Origin: CBDBND01 sp965262665
GTDB lineage: Bacteria; Pseudomonadota; Alphaproteobacteria; Rhodospirillales; Rhodospirillaceae
Reading direction: 5' to 3'
Assembly: GCA_965262665.1 (NCBI GenBank)
Contig: CBDHFR010000004.1
Location: 496,001-560,000, forward strand
Length of the DNA: 64,000 nucleotides
In this document: positions 53,352 through 62,591 of the stretch, one piece after another
How the letters are laid out: every line of letters starts with the position of its first letter
Position numbering within the stretch: the stretch's first letter is position 1
The notes under the pieces: generated by a model
The model's input: the letters and a program-made list of their open reading frames with translations, nothing else
Database searches by the model: none
Told to the model about the DNA's origin: nothing
Made by a program: the position numbers and the translations under genes

Positions 53352-53945
53352 GTGGGGGAATTTTCCGGACTTGACCGTGGTTTGGTTCGGTGCGGCGACA
53401 TCCGCTTCTGGATTGATGAGAACGCCCTGGAGCAATCGGACGCAGCCAAGCGGCGAACTCCTGGTGGCCAGCGGCGGTTTTCAGAGTTAGCGATTTCCAC
53501 GATACGGATGCTGGGGGTGGTATTCAGACTGCCGCTGCGCCAGACGGAAGGCTTTGTGTGTTCCCTTGTGGACTTGATGGGGTGCGATCTGCCGGTGCCG
53601 GATCACACCACGCTGTCGCGGGGGCGGCGAACGGTGGATGTAGTTATGGAATCCAGCACGAACAAATGGCCCGCGGATATCGTGCTGGATTCCATGGGCC
53701 TGAAATTCTTTGGTGCTGGCGAGTGGGCTCGCGCCAAGCATGGTGAAACGCGGCGCTCGTGGCGCAAGTTGCATATCTCGGTTGACCCGGCCAGCAGCGA
53801 GATCCGGACGCATGAATCGACCGGTAACGACACAGCCGATGCAACGATAGCGGGACCGCTGGTCGTCGGTTTCGGTGGGATGATCCGGCGCGTCGTTTGC
53901 CGACGACGGGCTATACGAGATTGCTGTTGTCCTCACCCGGCATGA
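53352..53945 (+). pseudogene. IS5-family (second type) transposase, truncated
   Basis: The 197 codons contain FSELAISTIRMLGVVFRLPL, RQTEGFVCSLVDLMGCDLPV, PDHTTLSRGRRTVDVVMESS and VLDSMGLKFFGAGEWARAKH, the front two-thirds of an IS5-type DDE transposase of about 310 residues. After TADATIAGPLVV the frame shifts (SFADDGLYEIAVVLTRHEVP in another frame) and the Glu region is missing. It is unrelated to the 907-bp IS5 copies. Confidence 0.82.
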
Positions 53946-53989
53946 AGTGCCTTAGTTGGGTCCGTTATCGGGAACTGTTTAAGTAACTC

Positions 53990-54220
53990 TTGCCTGTGTT
54001 TTCCACTGGCATGGCATCTAACGACCCGCTGACTTCACCAGCGGCAATAGTTTTATCCCACACTACCGCAAATGCCTTGTTGCGGGCCGCTGGGTCGCGT
54101 ATGGCGCGGAGCACAACATCGGCAACACCCTTGCGGTCGATAAAGTCACGGGTGTAGTCGGGGCGAGGCATCAGTTTGACACCCCAGCCTTGAGGCGGCG
54201 GTGTCACCAGCCCACGCAAT
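53990..54220 (-). pseudogene. NAD(P)-binding SDR-like C-terminal fragment
   Basis: This frame reads PQGWGVKLMPRPDYTRDFID, RKGVADVVLRAIRDPAARNK and AFAVVWDKTIAAGEVSGSLD, the C-terminal part of an atypical short-chain dehydrogenase-like protein. Its upstream end coincides exactly with the terminal repeat at 54221; its downstream end runs into unrelated sequence near 53990. Confidence 0.55.
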
Positions 54221-54384
54221 GGCATTGTCAGAGTAACTGGTTAGGGCCAACTCTCTTGGGCCCTTGTTCCCTGGGTTTAGGCACTAAACCATTGGTTCGC
54301 TTGGAATTGACCAAGCAAGGCGCTGCTCGGAACGGCGAAAACTCACCTCACTAGACTAACAAATTAATTTAGTCTGACAATGCC
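54221..54384. mobile_element. 164-bp MITE-like element
   Basis: 16-bp terminal inverted repeats (GGCATTGTCAGAGTAA at 54221-54236, TTAGTCTGACAATGCC at 54369-54384; one mismatch) bound 132 bp without a gene. The same terminal repeat appears singly at 29.7, 48.9 and 57.0 kb. Flanks show no clear target duplication. It is probably a non-autonomous derivative of an IS not present in full here. Confidence 0.65.
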
Positions 54385-54731
54385 GAATAGACTCTGCGTC
54401 AGCGCAACCATCCGATCGCGACTATGGGGAACCGCCTCATGAACAAGTCTGACCGCTGCACCCTGGTCGCCGACCAAGCTTACGTCGCTTCGAGCGAGAC
54501 CCATCCGGCGGTCACGCCCTGGGTTCCCAGCGAGCCGCTTTGGTCCGCATGGCCGGGATCCATCGCCCCGGGGCTCCTTCCGCTGCGCTCACTGCCGACG
54601 GCAGCAAGCCCGCGCACAAGACCGTGCCCTCAGCTCGCGGTCCCGAGCCCCGGACAGTCCCGAAACAGGTCTGCCTCGATGCTGCCGGATACCGTACGGT
54701 TTCATGGCAAATGTTGATGCCGCGCTCAAAC
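54385..54731. other. Gene-poor spacer
   Basis: An open plus-strand frame (54424-54717) is rich in Ser, Pro and Arg with no homology I recognise; its GC-skewed composition looks like antisense of old coding DNA. I make no gene call. Confidence 0.35.
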
Positions 54732-56369
54732 TTAGAAATGATCGGCAGTGAGTTCCGTATCCGCTGATTTCCAGGCGTTGTCGAACAATACTTTAACTGT
54801 GTCTGCCTCATCCGCTTTGCCTTGGGCGATGAGGCTTTGCCACAGGCCGTAAAGCGAACGGCCGTTGTTTTGATTCCACGCCAGGTCTTTGCGGAACACC
54901 TGCTCGGCCTCAGCATTGCGTCCGGCTTTCTGCAGGGCGTCGCCCAAGTAATGTCGCATAGGCAGGGACCAACTGGGAGGTTCCATGTAGCGGAGCGAGT
55001 CCTCTTTCTTGACGGCGCTGTCAAAGGCCGCAATGGCGCCGTCAAGGTCACCTATGGCCTGTTTTATTTCACCCTCGAGACCAAGCACTGCGATTTCTAA
55101 GAGAAAGCTCACCGGATTGATGCCACCTCGTGCCGAGGACAAGTTTTCGTCAGCCATGATGCTTCGCAGGGTTACGAGTGACTGCGTGGCCTGGTCCATG
55201 TTCCCCGTATTGGCGTGAGCACTGCCTTGCACATAAGCCAGCATGCCGTCCCGGTATAGGTTGTCGGTTCTCTCATTGTTTACCGCCAACAGGACGTCCC
55301 ATTTACCGAACATTTTATGGATGAGCCATTCCGCGATCAGTTGCCGCCATCCAGAACCCGCACGGCGCGACGTATCCACCGCCAGGGCGTAATTCCCCTG
55401 CATAGCGGCGGCATGTCGGACGAAACTTAGAGAATGTCCTCGGTGAGACATAAAGCTGCTGTTAGCAGACCCAATACGGGGAAGCGCGCGGTCCCCCCAC
55501 GCTTTTAGAAACACATCATCGGCGATTACGGACTTTTCATTGGTGGTTATTGCCTTATCGTACTGGCCGACCCGCAAATAGATATGCCCCGGCATATGGA
55601 CAATGTGCCCCGCGTTGGGCATGAGCGCGGCAAGGCGGTCTGCTGCCGGCAGCGCCCGTTCAGGCGTCGGCGACGCCTCTAGGAGATGAATGTACAAGTG
55701 ATTGGTGCCTGGATGGCCCGGATGACTGGCCATGGATTGTTCCAAAACTTTCGCCGCCTCTTCCGTACCGGGCCGGCCACTGCCTCCTTCATCCCAATAG
55801 TCCCACGCGTTCATGGACATAAAGGCATCCGCATATAGGGCGGCGATGTCAGGGTCGGCGGGAAATTTACGGAGCAGTTCGCGGACAGTCTCCATGTAGG
55901 CTTGATCCCGGTCTGCCCGGTTGGGAATGGCGTCTGAATCATAGCGGACAAAAAGGGATTCGATCAGGGCCTGCTCTTGTTCCGTGGCACGCCCCTTGCG
56001 GTCCATGGCCCGCATGATGGCTTTGCGTCCTTCACCAGCCGGATCGTCGGGGCTATTGAAATTGCGGCTGTTTGGGTTGGGCGCGATGGCCAACGCTATA
56101 CCCCAGTCAAACATGGGATGGCCGTCATGACGCAGCGCCTCCTGGTGCGAGGCAATGGACGACGGAAAGTAGTAGCCCCAGGTCAGGCGCAGACCCTGGT
56201 CAAAGAACGGTTGTGCTAACTCCGAGTCTGTGGAGACCGGCCGACTGTAAGTGCCGGTGCCCTCCACCAGCACGGCGAGGCATTGGTCTTTGTCTTGGGC
56301 CAGCGATGGCAACGATTGAAGAAGACTAAGTGCGACAAGGAAGCAATAACGGATAACTTGGCTCAGCAT
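54732..56369 (-). CDS. Exported tetratricopeptide-repeat protein
   Basis: The 545-residue protein has a signal peptide (YCFLVALSLLQSLPSLAQ). It contains helical TPR-like repeats, for example EAAKVLEQSMASHPGHPGTN, MPGHIYLRVGQYDKAITTNE and GDALQKAGRNAEAEQVFRKD. The motif HPGHPGTNHLYIHLLEASPT and the HMPGHIY His cluster typify an uncharacterised exported TPR family. The role is unknown, probably periplasmic scaffolding. A decayed copy of its C-terminal third lies directly upstream. Confidence 0.85.
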   Translation of the reverse strand: MLSQVIRYCFLVALSLLQSLPSLAQDKDQCLAVLVEGTGTYSRPVSTDSELAQPFFDQGLRLTWGYYFPSSIASHQEALRHDGHPMFDWGIALAIAPNPNSRNFNSPDDPAGEGRKAIMRAMDRKGRATEQEQALIESLFVRYDSDAIPNRADRDQAYMETVRELLRKFPADPDIAALYADAFMSMNAWDYWDEGGSGRPGTEEAAKVLEQSMASHPGHPGTNHLYIHLLEASPTPERALPAADRLAALMPNAGHIVHMPGHIYLRVGQYDKAITTNEKSVIADDVFLKAWGDRALPRIGSANSSFMSHRGHSLSFVRHAAAMQGNYALAVDTSRRAGSGWRQLIAEWLIHKMFGKWDVLLAVNNERTDNLYRDGMLAYVQGSAHANTGNMDQATQSLVTLRSIMADENLSSARGGINPVSFLLEIAVLGLEGEIKQAIGDLDGAIAAFDSAVKKEDSLRYMEPPSWSLPMRHYLGDALQKAGRNAEAEQVFRKDLAWNQNNGRSLYGLWQSLIAQGKADEADTVKVLFDNAWKSADTELTADHF

Positions 56370-56407
56370 GACGCGCCCCTCCCCGTATGGCCTGATGATC
56401 TTGCCCT

Positions 56408-56800
56408 AAAAGTGTGCCGCTGTAAGCTCGGTATCCGCTGATTGCCAGGCTTTCTTGAACATTACCCCTACAGTCGCGGCGTCTTCCGTTTTGCCCTGAG
56501 CGACGAGGCTTTGCCACAGGCCGTAAAGGGCCCAGCCGTTGTTCTGGTTCCACGCCAAGTCTTGGCGGAATACCCGCTCGGCCTCAGTGGCACGACCAGC
56601 CTACACCAAAGCGTCGCCCAGGTAACGGCGAATGGGAAGGCTCCAATCGGGCGGCTCCTTATACCGCAAGGTCTCTTCCTATTGCACCGCGGCTTCAAAA
56701 CGCAGCGATGGCACCCTCAAGATCACCGTTAGCCTGTTTAATCTCACCTTCGAGACCGAGCGCTGCGATCCGCAATATAGACTTCGCAGAATTTGCTTTA
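56408..56800 (-). pseudogene. Decayed duplicate of the TPR gene 3' end
   Basis: DNA here aligns with the last about 370 bp of the neighbouring TPR gene (LEGEIKQA-type start, then the RYMEPPSWSLPMRHYLGDAL and KDLAWNQNNGRSLYGLWQSL equivalents). It contains stops and frameshifts. It lies just upstream of that gene's start in the same orientation, which suggests an old tandem gene whose front was lost. Confidence 0.75.
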
Positions 56801-56992
56801 ATCAAAACGGTTTCTTGTGAATCTTCCATCATGGCAGTGTGCAAGGCCAGAGTGATCGCATTTCAGATTTGCGCGATGAGGTTTTAAGGAAGTCGTTTTT
56901 TCATCCTGCGCGTTTGAACTTGATCCTGTTTGATCCCTTGGAGGCGTCGGCCGTGATGACGTTGAGTGCGGCGCGGGGCATTGTCAGAGTAA

Positions 56993-57234
56993 ACGGGCTT
57001 GCCGGAAGAAACCGGATTTCTGAAGCGGTACGATGCGTTTCAGAACAAGTGAACCTGATCGTGGATATGCCGGACCGCCTTTCGGATCTCCTGTTCCGGG
57101 TCCTCCAGCAGAACGGCGGCAGGCTGTCTCGCCGCGGCCGGCAAAATGAATTCACCGCGCTGACAGACGACGAAGTCGCGCGCGTCGAAGCCATTTACCT
57201 GGAAGTATTCTCCGGCGACGATGGCAGAACCTGA
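56993..57234 (+). pseudogene. C-terminal fragment, possibly Fic-family
   Basis: Coding sequence starts right after the solo repeat at 56977-56992. It reads GLAGRNRISEAVRCVSEQVN, LIVDMPDRLSDLLFRVLQQN and GGRLSRRGRQNEFTALTDDE ending VEAIYLEVFSGDD. The MPDR...LL...QNGG(R/K)LS(K/R) tail resembles the end of some alphaproteobacterial Fic-type proteins. The catalytic HPFxxGNGR region is not present. The assignment is tentative. Confidence 0.45.
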
Positions 57235-57385
57235 ACAGAGACCGGCCCGCGAGGATGAGTGCCCGCGGCGGCTGTTGTCGGCACGGAAAAGGATTGTACG
57301 AGATGATCGCATCCGCGCTAGCTGTAGTGGTTCAGATGTGATCTGACAGTTGGCCGTTCTTCCGGCGGCCTCTGTTAGGTCAAGT

Positions 57386-58032
57386 TCAGTTCACGAACTT
57401 TTCCTTCCAGATTTCTTTGCCCTCGATCATGGTCTGGAACGGCGTTCTGCCGCAACACATTTTGCCCTGATGAGTGCGTTCCGTGTTGTAGTGATGTAGC
57501 CATTGATCCAGATCGTCCTGCAGCGCATCGACGCTGTCGTAGAGTCTTTTGCGGAACGCGGCCTGGTAGAACTCCTGCAGCACGGTCTTGTGAAAGCGCT
57601 CGCGGATGCCGTTTGTTTGCGGTGATTTCACCTTGGTCTTGGTGTGGTCGATATCGTTGATGGCCAGGAAGAGCTGGTAGTCGTGCTTGTCCGCTCGCCC
57701 GCAGTATTCCGTACCTCTGTCGGTCACCCTGCTTGCGCAGCTCGTTGGAGGTGCGGGCCTGACCATAGGCCGGAAACTCCAGCGCGGATTTGATCACCGC
57801 CTGCTCGGTGGCTTCACCGACGCGGTTGGCAAGATTGGGTTTGCGCCGGGTGCGCTCGAACAAGGCCTCGACGCCGCCTTCCTCAACCGCGGCCTTGTAG
57901 CGGTAAAAGGTGTCGCGCGACATGCCCATGACCTGGCAGGGACCTGGCAGGCCTTCGACACGTTGCCCAGTTCCTCGGCCAGATTCAGCAATCCAGTTTT
58001 GTGTTTGATGATCTTGTCGGTAGTATTCAACA
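57386..58032 (-). pseudogene. IS481-family transposase with internal deletion and frameshift
   Basis: The start at 58032 (LNTTDKIIKHKTGLLNLAEE) leads into an 11-bp direct duplication (CCTGCCAGGTC twice, about 57935-57955) that shifts the frame. It resumes MGMSRDTFYRYKAAVEEGGV and TRRKPNLANRVGE. The DNA then jumps to VTDRGTEYCGRADKHDYQLF, NDIDHTKTKVKSPQTNGIRE and DQWLHHYNTERTHQGKMCCG. The first catalytic Asp region is deleted. Confidence 0.85.
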
Positions 58033-58162
58033 TCGTGGTGTCCTCGTTTTGTGGTTGGTGTGCACCACCATCAAAACGGACAACCACCATCTCCATCAAG
58101 AGATGCGCCGCTCCCATTCCAGCTTGCTGGGAAGGGAGCGGTGTCAGATCACATCGCGACTA

Positions 58163-58420
58163 ACTCACATCATCAATGAACTCGGCTTCGTACCTCTGTC
58201 AAAGACGGGGGCCGAACTGCTCTTCGAGATCATCTCCCAGAGCTACGAGCGCGGCTCGATCATCATCACGTCCAACCTGCCGTTCGACGAATGGACCGAG
58301 GTCTTCGGATCGGAACGCCTCACAGGCGCCATTCTCGACCGCCTGACACACCACCTACACATCCTCGAAATGAACGGCGAGAGCTTCCGGATGCGTCAAA
58401 GCCGCAAGACCAGAACCTGA
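58163..58420 (+). pseudogene. IS21 helper ATPase (IstB) C-terminal fragment
   Basis: The frame reads NELGFVPLSKTGAELLFEII, SQSYERGSIIITSNLPFDEW and TEVFGSERLTGAILDRLTHH, the Walker B/sensor part and end of IstB. The Walker A half is missing, as is IstA. IS21-like end repeats at 41.7 and 61.3/63.3 kb show other debris of this family. Confidence 0.88.
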
Positions 58421-58482
58421 TCTCGCAACAGACCAACGGCATCAATACTGGCCTGCGGCCAGCGCGCCTTGGCACGCGTCAG

Positions 58483-59667
58483 CTAAATGGGGAGCACGTG
58501 CGCCAAGACGGTGCCAGTACCAGAAAACTTGGGACTATTCCGCCGGTGAATTGACCCTTTTTGCTCCGGGATTGACATGCCCTGGCTTGCTCCGGCATTG
58601 TGCGTTCGCACCTTTAAAACCTTGACGACAAAAGGTGATGTCATGGCGCGAACCATTGCGCTGTAGTTGGGTTGGAACGTGATCTCGGAACCAACCGTCG
58701 CTTTGTTCTTACCAAAGTTCAAAATGAGATGATCACTGCTGGCCCCGACAATCTCGATTCCAGAGGACGCGGTGAGGCCTTCTGGATCGGTGTCCTGATG
58801 TCCGACTGCCAAAATAGCCTGTGAGACAAACCCGCGATCCTTGACAGCCGGCTTGGCACCAAACGCAGTTTGGCCGATATCGCCCCAAGGTTGCGACGGC
58901 TTGACCTTGGACTCGATCACTGCCGCGACCAGTGTGATGGCATCGGTGTAGAGTCCATGGATCGGTTGGCGATGGAGCGGCTCCACACCGAGCAGGATTG
59001 ACTCACCGAGACGAAGATCATTGATCCTTCCGGTGCCTGCCGCGCTAAACGCCCACTGAAGATTGCTGGAATTCCCTCCGGAGACGATATCGAGGGTGAG
59101 ACCGAAGGCTGCATCAATGGACTCGGCGAGGGCAGATAACTTTGCCATGTTTCCAGCTTCGGGGGACACGCCGCTCCGGCAAGCGAGGTTCGTTCCGATA
59201 CCCTTCAGCACGATATTCCTGCAGCGAAGCGTTTCACGCACGGTGCCGAGGAGATCCTCCGGCATGATCCCCTCCCTGAGATCTCCAAGCTCAACCATGA
59301 GCACGATCCCATGCGTCCGCCCCGACCCGTACGCGGCATCGGAGAGCTTCCCGATGACCTCCAGCTCCGTATTGAAACTGACATCGGCATGCGCCACGAC
59401 CCGTTCGACCTGACTCATCATCGGAGAGCGGATCAGTGTCATGGGCGCCAATATCCCCGAACCACGCAGCGTTTCGATGTTCTCAATGCGGGAGTCGCCG
59501 ATCGCCCGTACGCCTGCCTGAAGCAACACGCCGGCAATCTCCGGTGACCCTAAAGTTGCTTTGGTAACTCCGGTGACGGATATGCCGCGGAGTCTCAGCC
59601 GCTTGACGAGTGTGGAAGCATTATGGCGGATCTTTTCGAGGTCGATCTCCAACCGCGGTGCAGTCAT
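58483..59667 (-). CDS. PLP-dependent alanine/ornithine-racemase-fold enzyme
   Basis: This 394-residue fold-type III PLP enzyme has LEIDLEKIRHNASTLVKRL with the PLP Lys in ISVTGVTKATLGSPE, plus NSSNLQWAF, LRLGESILLGV and GIEIVGASSDHLILNFG. It matches the group that contains ornithine racemase better than classical Alr. The start overlaps the DUF1611 stop (TGATG), so the two are translated together. The last about 30 residues (from ASQGMSIPEQKGS) look foreign and lie in IS21-type sequence, so the true C terminus was probably replaced near 58.6 kb. The substrate is unknown, probably an amino acid or its derivative. Confidence 0.8.
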   Translation of the reverse strand: MTAPRLEIDLEKIRHNASTLVKRLRLRGISVTGVTKATLGSPEIAGVLLQAGVRAIGDSRIENIETLRGSGILAPMTLIRSPMMSQVERVVAHADVSFNTELEVIGKLSDAAYGSGRTHGIVLMVELGDLREGIMPEDLLGTVRETLRCRNIVLKGIGTNLACRSGVSPEAGNMAKLSALAESIDAAFGLTLDIVSGGNSSNLQWAFSAAGTGRINDLRLGESILLGVEPLHRQPIHGLYTDAITLVAAVIESKVKPSQPWGDIGQTAFGAKPAVKDRGFVSQAILAVGHQDTDPEGLTASSGIEIVGASSDHLILNFGKNKATVGSEITFQPNYSAMVRAMTSPFVVKVLKVRTHNAGASQGMSIPEQKGSIHRRNSPKFSGTGTVLAHVLPI

Positions 59668-60851
59668 CAGCCAGCGGCCGTCCGCGTCTCCGCAAGTGCA
59701 GGAATCGCCGGGCGGACCATGTCCAGCAACCGTCCGGGCGGACGGCTCAAGGCGTCCGTGACCGGAATACCCAGTTCATCCTCGTACTGGATAATGGCGG
59801 CACTTACCGCTTCTTGTGTCATGTTCTCGTGGTTGATCGTGAGGCCGATGACCTTCGTATCGGCGAAGGTCTGGATGAGATTGATTTCGCTGGCCGGCGA
59901 TGGCATCGTCATCTGTTCGAAGTCGCAGCGATGACGCCGCCCCGGGGCATGCTGCAGAATGACTCCGGTGGGTCTGCTGCCCCTCAAAATGAATGACGTG
60001 GAGCTGAAAGCCGGATGACTCAGTGCGCCTTGACCTTCGATGATGATAACATCCGGACTCTCTTCCTGGAACGCCTCGATCATGGTCGCCTCCAACTCAC
60101 CGGAGCAGAATTGCGACGGAACGGCATCAAGCGCGACACCGTGGCGGGCCCCTTGGATCAAGCCGGTCTGACCAGTGCTGACCATGACGGCTTTCAAGCC
60201 GTGATCGTTGAAAGCACGGGTCAGGATCGTGGCGGTGGTGCGCTTGCCGATGGCACTGTCGGTTCCGAGCACGGCAATTCGCGGGCAAGTGACTTCGGCG
60301 ATTCGATCGTCGAACATCCGCAGATCTTTCTTGGCGCGGGGTTTTCGCATGTCAAGGATCACGACGTTATTCGCCATGCCCGCGGCCACGAACTCCGGGT
60401 CGTCGGTCAAAAATTCATGGAGACCACTCACGACATTCATTCCGCGTGCCAAGGCATCGAGCACGACGCCTCGCTCACCTGTCGACAACATTCCACTCTT
60501 GGGCGCCATCCCGAAGATGAAGTAGTCAGGGACACCTACGGCGCGAGACAGGGCGTCAGTGAGATCGCGGCAAATCGGGATGGCGTTGGCCTTCCCACCA
60601 AGCACCTCACCGGTGTCGAGTCCAGCCTGCTTGCTATCGATCACCGAGAGGATTTCGTACTTCTCTGAATGACGGATGAGCCCGTTGGCCGTCTTACCGT
60701 CGATTTCACCGAAGTTCTCCTCGCAATAGATGACCGCCGTCGCGGTCCGCTTCCGCTCATGGAATGGGATCGTTGCGGGACGATTAATACCGGGAGAGTG
60801 CGGAGCGACGGCGATCGCACTTGGCGATTTCTCCAACAGGGCAATGGGCAT
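59667..60851 (-). CDS. DUF1611 (DgcN-like) P-loop protein
   Basis: The 394-residue DUF1611 protein has an N-terminal Rossmann-like domain (TAVIYCEENFGEIDGKTANG ... LGGKANAIPICRDL). A C-terminal P-loop domain (VLGTDSAIGKRTTATILTRA) has downstream IEGQGALSHPAFSS and VIGLTINHENM. Some members (DgcN) have been linked to N-acylation of D-glutamate together with an epimerase. Here the partner is a PLP racemase instead, so the pair could act on a D-amino acid; this is inference. ATG 60851 has GGAG 7 nt upstream. Confidence 0.82.
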   Translation of the reverse strand: MPIALLEKSPSAIAVAPHSPGINRPATIPFHERKRTATAVIYCEENFGEIDGKTANGLIRHSEKYEILSVIDSKQAGLDTGEVLGGKANAIPICRDLTDALSRAVGVPDYFIFGMAPKSGMLSTGERGVVLDALARGMNVVSGLHEFLTDDPEFVAAGMANNVVILDMRKPRAKKDLRMFDDRIAEVTCPRIAVLGTDSAIGKRTTATILTRAFNDHGLKAVMVSTGQTGLIQGARHGVALDAVPSQFCSGELEATMIEAFQEESPDVIIIEGQGALSHPAFSSTSFILRGSRPTGVILQHAPGRRHRCDFEQMTMPSPASEINLIQTFADTKVIGLTINHENMTQEAVSAAIIQYEDELGIPVTDALSRPPGRLLDMVRPAIPALAETRTAAG

Positions 60852-61327
60852 CTAGGCTCCTTGAGCAGAATTGCGAACTGGCGAACGGATCACGAAGGCC
60901 ACTTCGGATCCTTCGCACACCGTTTAGCCACATAGACCCGAACGTGGCCGCGCCGCCGTCCGAACCAGCGGTGTGGTCAATGCCACCTAGATTTCTGGGC
61001 CACCTTGATTGCGGCGCCGATCAATCACGGGGGCCGACGTCGGCTGTGTGAAGAACACCAGAAGTACCAAGGACTGTATCAAATCCAACCCATGTCGACG
61101 CGGTTTTTCTTGTTGGTGAGCGAGAAAGGCGTTGCGCCCTCCTCGCCGTCGAAAGTCAAGACATTGTCGCAGACACTGCGTGGACCGGCTTCCTTTCGAG
61201 CTGTGCGGTTGGAAACTCCGCTGTCGGTTCAAGCCTGCGCATTCTGTCAATGCGATGCATCAACAGAGCATATTTTGTGAAAAAAATATCACGAAAGACA
61301 TGCAAATGTCAACGGCGGAGCAAAATC
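60852..61327. other. Promoter region of the DUF1611 operon, then IS21-like end
   Basis: No supported gene. 61315-61327 is the left part of an IS21-type end repeat that continues at 63335 on the other side of the IS1-like transposon. The 8 bp at 61320-61327 (GCAAAATC) are its target duplication. Confidence 0.45.
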
Positions 61328-61358
61328 GGTAGTGGTACAGTTTGAATGAAGGCGTTGG

Positions 61359-62216
61359 TCATGATGCCGCCTGCGATGCTTCCCAATCCTCTAGCACCTT
61401 AAGCATATCAGACATTTCCCAGAGCTTGGAAGTGACCCCAGCTTCCATTGCTGGTGTGACCTTCAGGGTTTGATGGATGCGGATGAAATTGTAATGCATG
61501 AAGTAGATCGCCATCATATGCGTATGGTTTTCTGCCTTCTTTGAGAACGCATTCGTAAGCCGCGTCATGCGACGATTGCCCATACGGATGTTTAAATTCT
61601 GACGCTCTACAAACGATGTGCTCACGTTTTTTGAATCAGGATTGCCCTTAACGCGGTGCTTGTGCGCTCCGGTGCAAATCGCTGGGCTGTAGCGGCGCTG
61701 GCCTTCTGGGGCAGCGCCGTACACCTTCACCAGCATGGCGTAGTCAATATCAGAACCAAAGGCGCCCTCAACTGCTTCCAGATACGCCTTATGCCCATCG
61801 CTGGTGAGTTGCACGCGGGAAGCTAGACGAGGCGCGAGATCGCCCATAAACGTCATAGCCGCTTCGCTGTCGCGTGAGCCGACGTGCCAAGAGGCAACAA
61901 GTTTCGTGTCGGCGTCGAGCCCCACCCATGTCCAGATGTCACCGGCGCCTTCCGGGGCTGCTTTTGCGGTCGGGACATTCTTTTGCTTGGCGTAGCAGAA
62001 AGCCCATGCCTCATCGACCTGTATGCGCTTGCAGGGTAGGTTCACAAGCACGCGGTCCTGATACTCGGAAAACGCCTTTCCGGCATCCTCTAAAAGCTTA
62101 ATCAGCGTGGTGCGGCTGATACCGGTTAGCCGTGTAATAGCTCGGAGTGAGATGCCCTCAGCCATCATTTGAAGGGCTTGGGCGCGTTTCTCGGGAGGAA
62201 GCTTGTTCATAGACAC
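61359..62216 (-). CDS. IS1-like DDE transposase
   Basis: The 285-residue protein has an N-terminal HTH (AEGISLRAITRLTGISRTTL). The DDE core has Asp in CKRIQVDEAWAFCYAK, Asp in VQLTSDGHKAYLEAVE and Glu in STSFVERQNLNIRMGNRRMT, followed by HTHMMAIYFMHYNFIRIHQT. I place it with the IS1-type single-ORF transposases. No defect seen. Confidence 0.85.
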   Translation of the reverse strand: MSMNKLPPEKRAQALQMMAEGISLRAITRLTGISRTTLIKLLEDAGKAFSEYQDRVLVNLPCKRIQVDEAWAFCYAKQKNVPTAKAAPEGAGDIWTWVGLDADTKLVASWHVGSRDSEAAMTFMGDLAPRLASRVQLTSDGHKAYLEAVEGAFGSDIDYAMLVKVYGAAPEGQRRYSPAICTGAHKHRVKGNPDSKNVSTSFVERQNLNIRMGNRRMTRLTNAFSKKAENHTHMMAIYFMHYNFIRIHQTLKVTPAMEAGVTSKLWEMSDMLKVLEDWEASQAAS

Positions 62217-62299
62217 GATAATGCACGTTCATGCCTGTCCGATCAAGTATAAAATAACAGTTTAAAGGGGATTCCCAATTCATAGGGATGGTGATAAAA

Positions 62300-62342
62300 G
62301 AACCCCGTGCCTTAGCTTGTAGAGAGCTTTGGCACGGGGTTC
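62300..62342. ncRNA. Long perfect hairpin inside the IS1-like transposon
   Basis: A 12-bp perfect stem GAACCCCGTGCC (62300-62311) / GGCACGGGGTTC (62331-62342) contains a nested AGCT/AGCT stem in its 19-nt loop. No T-run follows on either strand, so it is not a standard terminator. It may be an RNA structure, a DNA hairpin for transposition control, or a relic. Confidence 0.4.
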
Positions 62343-62434
62343 CGTGGGCCTGATAGTCAAGTCCTACTTCATGTACCACCTACCTTTCGAGCCGTCACTA
62401 CGGCTGCCACACTTCTTAGATGTTGATCTATAAG

Positions 62435-62466
62435 ACCGAGCCCTGCCCTGGGCTCGGTTCTTCCTT
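62435..62466 (+). terminator. Hairpin with weak T-tract inside the transposon
   Basis: ACCGAGCCC (62435-62443) and GGGCTCGGT (62450-62458) form a perfect 9-bp stem with a 6-nt loop, followed by TCTTCCTT. It lies between the transposase start and passenger gene 1. It could end a short RNA running rightward from about 62.25 kb, or shield the passenger from outside transcription. Confidence 0.45.
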
Positions 62467-62591
62467 CCGGAAAAACTCTTAAGATCAGATGTACCTCATC
62501 CACCATAGGAGGGCAAGGAGAAATGGGGCAGGGCTCCTATCTGGTTAGAAGGCCCTTGAATTAAAATCATTATTGTAATAGAAGGGCCTCC

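Noticed and set aside
54424..54717. 97-codon plus-strand frame
   Set aside because: Ser/Pro/Arg-rich composition, no ribosome site and no family; likely chance.
62300..62342. Considered as an integron attC site
   Set aside because: No integron integrase or attC core sites, and the hairpin lies inside a transposon with its own ends.
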